From the NCBI GenBank assembly GCA_963669155.1, contig OZ022577.1:10980395-11044394 (forward strand): a DNA stretch of 64,000 nucleotides, read 5' to 3'. The notes beneath the pieces are model-generated. The model worked only from the letters and a program-made list of their open reading frames with translations. It searched no databases and was not told where the DNA came from. Below, one piece after another: positions 1 through 10,700 of this stretch. This DNA comes from Arbacia lixula. Its lineage: Eukaryota > Echinodermata > Echinoidea > Arbacioida > Arbaciidae. Numbering within the stretch: position 1 is the first letter of the stretch; every line of letters begins with the position of its first letter. Position numbers and translations under genes: made by a program.

Positions 1-430
1 TTTTTTTATAAATATCTCTCTGAAAATGTACACAAATTTACAGTTTGAGTTGTATATATACAAATTATTTACAGTTGTCAATTAATAGCAATAGCTTAAG
101 GTAAAATACTTCCATATATATGTACATTCCAGTTGTAACTACGCAAGTTCTTCACACTTCACTTGATTATTACTGCATCAAATTCATGTGACTCCATATT
201 ACTTCACAAGAGAACACAATTCAAAATTCATTTGAAACACAAAAAGTGTTGAAAATGTGCGAAACATTCTTACTAAAGACTGAAAATAGTGATGCCATAA
301 TCTTTCCTTAATCACATATTAATCCAGCTCAGACATTGAAAAGAAAACAGTAGTACAGAACACAATGAAGTTAGCAAGAGGGGAGATTGCAACAAGAGGA
401 GATGGAAACAGACAAAAAGCCCAATAACAT

Positions 431-499
<69 letters not shown>

Positions 500-1406
500 A
501 CAGAGAATTTACTAGTGTTGTAAATAGAATCTTCAATGCAGTCTTCATGATGCGAGACGGCATGGTTTACTTGTTTCGATACTCACCAAAGTTTATGATC
601 ACTGCTGAAAGGCTCATTGAAACATGATATCAATGTGTGGGTACTACTCCAACTACTAATGGAGAAAACAGAGCCTATCACATTGCATTGCAAGGTATTC
701 AAATAGATCTATAAATACTTCATAAATAGACACAAATGTTTTAGTTGAATTTTCAGTGCCACATGCACAACTTTGTTTGCAGATAAAAAATGTATAATCA
801 TACATTATGTGGCAAGGCTTTCTATATTTCAAAACATTCGTAAAAAATTCAGACTGGAAACTGTGCGAAAGCATTCTTGTTTTTGGTGTATGCAACACAA
901 CTGTCTAAAGGCATCAACCTTTGTGCACACCAGAATTTACATGTAAAGCCTTATGAATAAATAGTCAGCAATTTTGCTACACATGTACTTTCAAATGACT
1001 GGTCAACATCAAATGTGTTTATATAGTACTTGAAAATTACATTTTCTATGGGAGTAAAACTCCAAAAAATATTTTTGCACTGAAACATCAAGAAGTAAGA
1101 CAAAACATTGAAAAATGACTCTCATTCTTTTCAACACATGCACATTGCAATGGCACTGAAAATAATCTGAAACATAATCACATGTCTACCCTGCAGCAAT
1201 ACACAGGTCAACCTGGAAAGATGTACAGTATTACAACAAACAGTGAATGATTACACAACATCATGAATTTGTGAAGAGTTTTTGCAGAATAAGGAGACAG
1301 AACACAGGAACACAGGAAAAGAAGTTCAAACACAGAACATCACTTTTACCCAAGCAGAGTCTGTAGTGGGGTCATCATCGTACATGACGCAATTACCCAT
1401 GATGCC
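1..1406 (-). other. 3' untranslated region of the nesprin-like gene (partial)
   Basis: Sequence downstream of the TGA stop, AT-rich and without a convincing reading frame. It contains a long GA/CT microsatellite. I see no AATAAA or ATTAAA on the minus strand before the window edge, so the transcript probably ends beyond position 1 or uses a variant signal. Confidence 0.55.
436..498. repeat. (GA)n microsatellite
   Basis: About 31 uninterrupted GA dinucleotides, read as CU in the nesprin transcript because it lies in the presumed 3' UTR. The poly-Leu/Ser reading frames over it are artefacts of the repeat. Confidence 0.97.
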
Positions 1407-1763
1407 TCACACGGGCGGTGGGCCTCTGACGTAGCTCATGACGGGCCCTGTGGAGTCCAGCATGAGTCTGTCGGTGAAGGAGACGTAGCAGTCGCCATGT
1501 TGGGTCACCACCATGGTGGGCAGGACCAGGATCAAGATGGTGCACACGAAAAGGAGGACTTGGATCGGGAGGGCCGCGCCCAGCACGCGCCACAGGTATG
1601 ACTTACTCCTTGAGGGCGCCTCATACTGTTCGCAAGCATCAGAGGTCTTGAGGGCTGGTTGCTGGTGGAATGTTGGAATGGCTTGGTCTGTGGTGTCTAC
1701 TCCATGCCCAGGCTTGCTGCTGGTCATGTGATGCATGTCCGTCTCATCGGTGGCTGTAATCTC
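1407..1763 (-). CDS. syne: Nesprin-like exon 10: C-terminal KASH domain
   Basis: Final coding exon, 118 codons plus TGA. The acceptor reads ccaccacag then GAG ATT ACA, in phase with the preceding exon. After a polar, Ser/Thr/His-rich stretch comes the KASH signature SKSYLWRVLGAALPIQ, a hydrophobic span of about 22 residues, then a lumenal peptide of about 34 residues ending MSYVRGPPPV. In this family the lumenal tail inserts into the SUN trimer and the PPPX end is essential. One lumenal Cys precedes Tyr-Val, 26 residues before the last residue. The terminal residue is Val rather than the Thr or Leu of vertebrate nesprin-1 and -2. Confidence 0.95.
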   Translation of the reverse strand, partial: EITATDETDMHHMTSSKPGHGVDTTDQAIPTFHQQPALKTSDACEQYEAPSRSKSYLWRVLGAALPIQVLLFVCTILILVLPTMVVTQHGDCYVSFTDRLMLDSTGPVMSYVRGPPPV

Positions 1764-4700
1764 CTGTGGTGGACAATACAATGGGGATGCACAAAGGAAA
1801 CAACACTCAATCATTAAACTTAGAAACTTAGAAAAATAAATGAATATCTACACACAACAGTTTTGATAACACACAAATAGTAATGCTTCATAAAGCTGGA
1901 ATGTACAAAAGGCATAGAGAGCTCCATGTATTCAGGAATATTATCAGAATACGGAACATGTGGAACATAGGGGATACCTGGCTTCAGTCTTCTTTTCATG
2001 GACTACATACATTAAACATGTACTGTATCCTACATGATACTACATGATACTACATGATCTACATTACACTACATGTAGTAACATGTACATGTAACATAAG
2101 CAGCTGTAATGGCTTATCAAGGTGCTTAGCTATGAGGGACATTTAATGTATGTAGCTTACTACTAATCATAATAAATTAATACCAGGCAAAAAGTATATT
2201 GCAGACCAAACAAGCATGTACTCACCTCAATGATTGGTGTCATCTGGCTACCCTCCAGGTGCATGTAGTCCCGTGAGACAGTGAACGGTGTGCAGCCTTG
2301 AGTTTCTGCATCCCTCACCTTCCCGTTCTTATCCATCCACAGCACGATCACATCCTTCCAGCTGCCAACGCGATCTTCCTCGATGTCATCGATGTTGAGT
2401 CCCTGGCCGCTGCGGAGCTCGTCGACCAGGGTGGAGGTTTGTTCGATGAGGCGGTCAGTGTCATCGGTGGCCTGGGAGTTGAGCTCCCACTTGCACTCCA
2501 GCTCCTCTGTGGTGAGCAGGAGGTCGCTGACGTCCTTCTCGAGGTCGACGATCTCGCCCTTGATGGCAGCTTCCTCTGGCGTGTCGTCGGCTGGTGGGGG
2601 AACAGACCACAGGTAGCACTGCTTGTGCTTCTGAGTGCTGAGGTAGGAATCTAGGTTGCCTTCCGAGCAGGCCTCAGCAATCTGAGACACATAGCTCATG
2701 TATCCCTCCTTGACAGGGGTGGCTTCGTCATCGTCACCCACCAACGTGCATGGGCTGTCCACTTCCGTGAGCTTTGGCGTGTTTGGTATTGACTTCTCAT
2801 CGTCCGTGCTCATGAGTGACTGGAACCCAGTATCGCAGCTGCCTGCACAGCTAATTTCAGTATCGTCGTGCTGTATGGAAGTAGCATCAAAGGTTGGCGC
2901 ACCAGACCTTCGCTTGTTGCGCTTGTTCTTCTTGGCCTTCCTGCTTGTCTGCTCACTCATGATGGCGGGTGCCTCGTCGTCCCGGAGTGCGTTCGATAGT
3001 GTCTGCTTCACTTCTGCCTGAATGCTAGCCAGCTCAGAACTTTCACTGCATGCTGCATCAGAGGGCCATGTGAAACTGAGACTACCAGCACAAGTCTGCA
3101 TGTAATCCTGCCACAATGCGTCGCTGAGAGGAAGTGAATCACTTAGAGCGCCACGTCCTTCTACTTCCTGCATGCCCTCTTCAGCCAGCGCCTCTGATTG
3201 GCTGTAATCGGCCATTTCCTCAAAGAGATCTGTTTGTTCGCTGACAAGTATTTTTTCCTCCACTGAGTTGGCATCATCCTCACTGGGCACCATTTTACGT
3301 ACAATGCTGGAAACGATGTCAAAGCTGTCTGCAAAGGAGCGAGACATGGTCGTTTCTACTCTTTCCACTGCCTCTGAAAAGCTGTCAAATCTTGATCTCT
3401 GATCAGATTTTGGCGTGCTCTCCTCGGGAGCAATCTGGTGGACTAATTCAGTGACAAAATCCAAAGACTCGTACATGTGGCTCAAACTAATGTCTGTAAT
3501 TTCTAGTAGATTATCCTTCTCTACTTCAGCTTCATGTAGACCCTCGTTTGACAGCTGAGAAAGCCTCCTTTGTCCTAAACTCCTTGCCTGGAAGGGACGA
3601 ACGGGTGATTGGCATTGCTCATCACTCCTGCTGCTTCTGCGAGACTCTTCGGTGGTTACGAGCGATGGAAAGAGCTTGGATGGCCTGCTGAGGAATGAGC
3701 TGATCTCCGGACCAGACGACAGGCTCCTGAGGGAGGACAGGAAGGGATGAGGCGAGTCTTCGATGGTTGGAAGGGAGAGCTGGTGGGTGGTGGTCAGAGG
3801 CCATGTGGCAAGATGCGGTGGGGAACTTGAGCATGAGGAAGAGGCAGCATCCTCTCCTGATGAAAAGATGGAGTCGTCTGCATCAATCTCTGGCAAATCA
3901 TCTCCAGAGTCTTCTCTCAGTTCTTCCTCATCGTAATCTAACTCGTATTGCTCAGCATCTTCTATTTCTTCTTCTCCCAATGCTTCTGATTCTTCTTCCT
4001 TGGTATCTCGTGTTTCAGCATGAGCAACATGTGATAGCTCCTTGCCTTCTGAGCTCTCGTTTGAGATCAAATCCTCAATCGATAAAGAGTCAGGGATCTC
4101 AGCAACATCCTCCATTGACCCGATCATCCATCCGGCGAAGTCGTCATTGAATTCCTGTGTCTCCTCAGTGAAGATATCATCCCGTGGGAGGGAGATACCA
4201 TGCTTAGCATCCTCCACCAAGAAGCAGTCATCATCGTCTAGGTCACCGTCGTAGTCGTCTCCAGTCTCATCCCCAGATGCCATGCACTCCAGGGCCTCTT
4301 CAGCTTCTTCCGACAAGAAGTCTGACCCGACTGAATCCAAGCGACCATGCTGTTCTTCCAGCATCGTAATGGCCTGAGTATATGCGCTGCACATCTGCTC
4401 AAAAGACAACTCATCATCCTCACCCTGAACCTCTTCTTCTCCATCATTCTCCTTGACTCCCTCCTCATTTTGGCCCTCTTCAATCATCTGGGCTTGGATG
4501 CTCTCCCGTAGGGCGGCCTGCATCTTCTCCAGCTCCTCTGCCTTCAGCAGATGGTCTTCCCTGGGCGACATGGACCAGAACTCCAGGGCGGCGGCTGCCT
4601 GGGACGTCTTCTCCTCCTCCTCCACCTCCTGCAAGATCTCCTCCTCCAGCTGCAGGTAGGCATCCAGCATCTCGTCTGTCAGCTCCATGATGTCTGGCGT

Positions 4701-7700
4701 CTCGCTTAGCGGGAGCACCAAGTCATCATCTAGCTCCACTTCCTCCTCGTCATCCTCCTCCTCCTTCAACGGGAGGTGATCGTCAAACGCAAAGTCCTCC
4801 ACCGAGACCTCCGAGGCATCGCTGATGCTGAAGGCATCGTTCTCGGAAAATGCCTCCCTAGCGACCAGGATATCATCGTACTCGATGCTCCGTCCCTGGT
4901 TGTGCATCCGGTTGCCGTAGCCATCCACCATATCATCATCCTTGGCTCCTGATGGCTGGAATAATGGCAGCGAGATGACGCACGTCTCTGGCAGTGAGAG
5001 GACGGAGGGGGTGGTGAAGATGGTGGGTGTTGTGGTGGGTTGGTTGGGTTCCCGGTCATGGTCCTCCTCCTCCTCAGCGCTGTCTTCCATGATGAAAGGA
5101 AGGTCAGGGGTCAATGACCTCTGCTGCTCATCTCCAGATGAGGCATCAGATGAGGAACCCTGCAGGAAAGAGAAGCATTCACTAATTTACTTACCTCAAC
5201 CCTCTTAGACTAAAAGCTACCTCAAATTTCTTAATTTCAGTCTCTCATTAAGAATGATACAAATCCTTACATACTGGAAAATGGAACTGTTTTCCTTGTG
5301 CTACACCACAATCAATGACATGACAAAATCTTACAAATTTCAGAGCAGTGTTAAAGAAAAACAATACAATGCGTACTAGTGTTCAATTTGATTCATTAAC
5401 AGTAATCACTACTAGTATGTCTACTGTCTTGTCAGTTAATACTTACAAGCAAACTCTAGTAGTAATTAGTGTTACCATCATGAAATTCCTATGATATTGT
5501 TGTTTAGCAACACTGAACCTGAGAAACAACTTCCATAGGGTGAAAGCTAGGTACAGATACAGTTGTAGTTACATGTGGCAAGCTCACAAGTTTGAACCAA
5601 TATATTTGTTTTTGTACATCATGGATGTACATATCTATACATCACAAGGTGTACAATTCCCATAGTATAACTGTAAATGTTAGCCATTACAGTACAATAG
5701 CATTCCAGAGGCTGCTGACCTGTAGTCAGTAAGAAGCTTAACTCATCTGGAGCTAGGCCCAGGACTAATCCTATTCAGTGTTAAGCGCTAATCTGGCCAC
5801 TGGGGCAAATATTTACTGAAGTATTAAGCACAGGCAAGATGACAAGACAACTTGGGTAGGGTCAGTGGGAACAGTATCATGTACAGGGTATGAAACTATT
5901 ACATGCAAACTGCTCTGAAGGGATTCAAGACAAGGGGCCTTTACACACAGGTAGTCTTTATACTGGTTCAGTGAATCCTTCTTAAAGTATTAGCTCACCC
6001 TGAAGATAATTTGGTTTCATTAAAAAGCAGAATTATGAACTTAAAGTATTAGCTCACTTAAAGTATTAGCTCACCCTGAAGATAATTTGGTTTCATCAAA
6101 AAGCAGAATTATGAACAGAAACATATTTGTGAAGTTTTGATGAAAATCCGAAGGATAAGAAACTTATGATCCTTTTAAAGTTTTGATCTTGTGACGTCAC
6201 ATGCGAGGTGCTCTCTCATTCCATAAATTGCTCTTTTTCTGTTTTTGCCAGATTCATTTTTTTTTCATAGAGGTATGTGTGTAAAAACATATTTCTAGCG
6301 ATGTATCAAATGCACAATTAAAAGAATGCATATCTTTTTGAGAAAATGAACATTAAAAAAAAAATTGTACACATCATATTAGAGAGCACCGCGCCCATGT
6401 GACGTCACAAAACCAAAACTTTCTTATCCTTCGACAGATTTTCATCAAATTTTTCTTTCACATGTCTGCTTTTATCAAAACGAACTAAATTTCAGGGTGA
6501 ACTATCCTTTAAACTCATCTCCTTACAGGTGCACTTACCTTCACAGAGTCCACCCTCTCCTGTAGATGGCTGAGGATCTCCTGTGATTGGGTGCGGACGG
6601 TCTGCCAGCGCCGCTCCACGTTGATGGCGCCCAGCTGCAGCGACTCCCTCTCCCGGGGGTGGGGGCTGAGGTAGCGCTCGTCCTCCTGTAGCAGGCTGCA
6701 CAGGCGCAGCACCACGCCCACGCTCTGCTCGTTGCTGTCAATCTCATCCTTCACAGCCTGAGCATGGGGAAGAGAGGTCAAAGGTGCAATTAGTAGGGGT
6801 AGCTCATGGCAATGGAAAGTTCTTGGTAACAAAAAAAGGGAAAACAAAGAGAAACAGATTGCCTTTCCTCTATCATATAAGTGGGGGCAAATATCCTGAA
6901 AAATTACACCCCCATGATGTGTTTTGGAAAGTTTATTTTTTTTTAAAATATAAATTTATTAGATTGCCAGTTTGCCACACATCTGAGTGAAATCAGGCCA
7001 AAACAGGAAAAGTTACTTGCAAAGGTTTAAGTGTTTCCAATAAGAAGTGTCTATCGCAACAATTGTTTTGTATTAGTGCTTACAAGTATACACAGGGATA
7101 GAGGATGATTCGCACCTCCAAACTTCCATGATATTCCAAGCACACTTTTATGAAGGATGCTTTGTATAATGTGTTATAAAAGGGTTTTTCTTCTTGAATA
7201 TGAATAGATGTGAGCCCTGGTTTTGTCAGGACAAAATCTTAGTACACATAAACCACACAGAGCAGCACTTCTGTCTAGCATAGAAGAAGTTAAAAGCAAT
7301 TAATTGCATTGATACATCACATGGAAACAGATGTTTATTCAACGAAGCACATGCTTAAGCATGATATGGATGCTTAATAATGATATGGATGCTTAATAAT
7401 TGCTTCTGATGCAATTCAAGTGTAATGATAACTGTCGATATCTGTTAACAGAATCAAATCTATTTATAAAGGGTAAATCAGCTGAAATGGCAGTTAACTA
7501 TCAAACGACAAATATATTATGTTATAATTAGGGTTACCCAAAACAAGGATGGGGTTGTGTATCAAGGTTGATTGTTCTTGTGATAAAATGTCACATGAAT
7601 TAGCACACGACTGTAAGATTTAATGAAGTAATGCATTATATGGAGTTCTAATGACCTGAAGATTAAATGCCTACGCGGTGTGCGCATTTGACCTTTCCAG

Positions 7701-10700
7701 TCTGCTTGCATGGCAAATACGGCGCAATAGATTGCATTGATATGAAGTCTACCAACGCACAGCAACTGTCCTGTATCACAACACAAGGTGCCTTTATTTT
7801 TATCAACAGTATTCTACATAAGCCATACACATTAAAAAAAACCTGTGTAATATAACAGCCGCATTCGTACATCATACAATGTGTCAATGTATGATGATAC
7901 GGATACATATGATCAGTTGATTTTTAATACTGCAGATGCTATGTATCATTCACAAGACTATGCTAGCATAGCTGGCATTTCTAAACATGTGTTCACAAAG
8001 TAGCCATTTACTCTTCATATTCCACTTCAATACATGTACTCCATACTTAAATGTTTCTTTTATTTATTGGGTAAACCATATATAGTACTGGCAAACCACT
8101 AAAAGCAAAACATGTAAAGATACATGTACATTGTATCCCAAATTTCCAATTTGCTATTCAGTTTTTAATAAAACATAATGATGATGTTGGTGAAGATCAT
8201 AATTATCCCTTTTACTATCGTTATCATTAAAACTGTTGATAATTTTGTAATTGGCAGTGCAATTATTTCTATTTAGCACATTTCTTTCGATTAAGAGGGA
8301 AAAAAACAACAATCATAAACTGCTGACTACACAGCTATCATGCTACAGGTTCAAAGAGTCTCCACTACTGGTATGAACAGGTAGGAACATGATTTCTAAT
8401 CTGTCCGGCTTGTCAGAGTGAGCAAACATACTCTGCACATTACATTGATTGGTGGCAAGTGTGCAGCGAGGCTATATCAATATGACTTTGAGGTATTGTG
8501 AGGGGACTGAGTGCTCTGATTGATGTGGAGAATCAGGAGACGGTGAGGAGAGAGGATAAAGCATGTCAGACCAGGATTGGCTGTCTGCACGCAATCTGTT
8601 GTCTGGCCCAAATATTTGTTCATTTATTTTGTTAACCAATTCACTCATACCATTTCTGGTGGTGCTTTACAATATACAATCAAAAAGCAAAACTGATTTG
8701 CCCAAATTTGACTACAATAGTCTTACTCTATGCCACCTTCACCACTATTACTATCCTAGGTCCTCTAAACCTCCTCTCACCCTCCTCTAACCATTCTCTC
8801 ACCCTCTTCTAACCCTCCTCTAACCCTTCTCTCATCCTCCTTTGACCCTCCTCTAAACCTTCTCTCACCCTCCTCTCACCCTCCTCTCACCCTCCTCTAA
8901 CCCTCCTCTCACCCTCCTCTAACCCTTCTCTCAACCTCCTCTCACCCTCCTCTAACCCTTCTCTCACCGTCCTCTAACCCTTCTCTCACCCTCCTCTAAC
9001 CCTTCTCTCAACCTCCTCTAACCCTTCTCTCAACCTCCTCTCACCCTCCTCTAACCCTTCTCTCAACCTCCTCTAACCCCCCTCTCACCCTCCTCTAACC
9101 CTTCTCTCAACCTCCTCTCACCCTCCTCTAACCATTCTCTCACCCTCTTCTAACCCTTCTCTCAACCTCCTCTCACCCTCCTCTAACCATTCTCTCACCC
9201 TCTTCTAACCCTTCTCTCAACCTCCTCTCACCCTCCTCTAACCATTCTCTCACCCTCTTCTAACCCTTCTCTCAACCTCCTCTCACCCTCCTCTATCCCT
9301 TCTCTCACCCTCCTCTCACCCTCCTCTATCCCTCCTCTCACCCTCCTCTAACCCTCCTCTCAACCTCCTCTCACCCTCCTCTAACCATTCTCTCACCCTC
9401 TTCTAACCCTTCTCTCAACCTCCTCTCACCCTCCTCTAACCCTTCTCTCAACCTCCTCTCACCCTCCTCTAACCCTTCTCTCAACCTCCTCTAACCCTCC
9501 TCTCACCCTCCTCTAACCCTTCTCTCAACCTCCTCTCACCCTCCTCTCACCCTCCTCTAACCATTCTCTCACCCTCTTCTAACCCTTCTCTCAACCTCCT
9601 CTAACCCTCCTCTCACCCTCCTCTATCCCTTCTCTCACCCTCCTCTCACCCTCCTCTATCCCTCCTCTCACCCTCCTCTAACCCTCCTCTCACCCTCCTC
9701 TAACCCTTCTCTCAACCTCCTCTCACCCTCCTCTAACCCTCCTCTAACCCTCCTCTCACCCTCCTCTAACCCTTCTCTCACCCTCCTCTCACCCTCCTCT
9801 AACCCTTCTCTCACCCTCCTCTCACCCTCCTCTAACCCTCCTCTCACCCTCCTCTAACCCTTCTCTCAACCTCCTCTCACCCTCCTCTAACCCTTCTCTC
9901 ACCCTCCTCTCACCCTCCTCTAACCCTCCTCTCACCCTCCTGTAACCCTTCTCTCACCCTCCTCTAACCCTTCTCTCAACCTCCTCTCACCCTCCTCTAA
10001 CCCTTCTCTCAACCTCCTCTAACCCTCCTCTCACCCTCCTCTAACCCTTCTCTCAACCTCCTCTCACCCTCCTCTCACCCTCCTCTAACCCTTCTCTCAA
10101 CCTCCTGTAACCCTCCTCTCACCCTCCTCTAACCCTTCTCTCAACCTCCTCTCACCTTCCTCCATACCTTCTCTAACCCTTCTCTCAACCTCCTCTAACC
10201 CTCCTCTCACCCTCCTCTAACCCTTCTCTCAACCTCCTCTAACCCTCCTCTCACCCTCCTCTATCCCTTCTCTCACCCTCCTCTCACCCTCCTCTATCCC
10301 TCCTCTCACCCTCCTCTAACCCTCCTCTCACCCTCCTCTAACCCTTCTCTCAACCTCCTCTCACCCTCCTCTAACCCTCCTCTAACCCTCCTCTCACCCT
10401 CCTCTAACCCTTCTCTCACCCTCCTCTCACCCTCCTCTCACCCTTCTCTCACCCTCCTCTCACCCTCCTCTAACCCTTCTCTCACCCTCCTCTCACCCTC
10501 CTCTAACCCTCCTCTCACCCTCCTCTAACCCTTCTCTCAACCTCCTCTCACCCTCCTCTAACCCTTCTCTCACCCTCCTCTCACCCTCCTCTAACCCTCC
10601 TCTCACCCTCCTGTAACCCTTCTCTCAACCTCCTCTAACCCTTCTCTCAACCTCCTCTCACCCTCCTCTAACCCTTCTCTCAACCTCCTCTAACCCTCCT

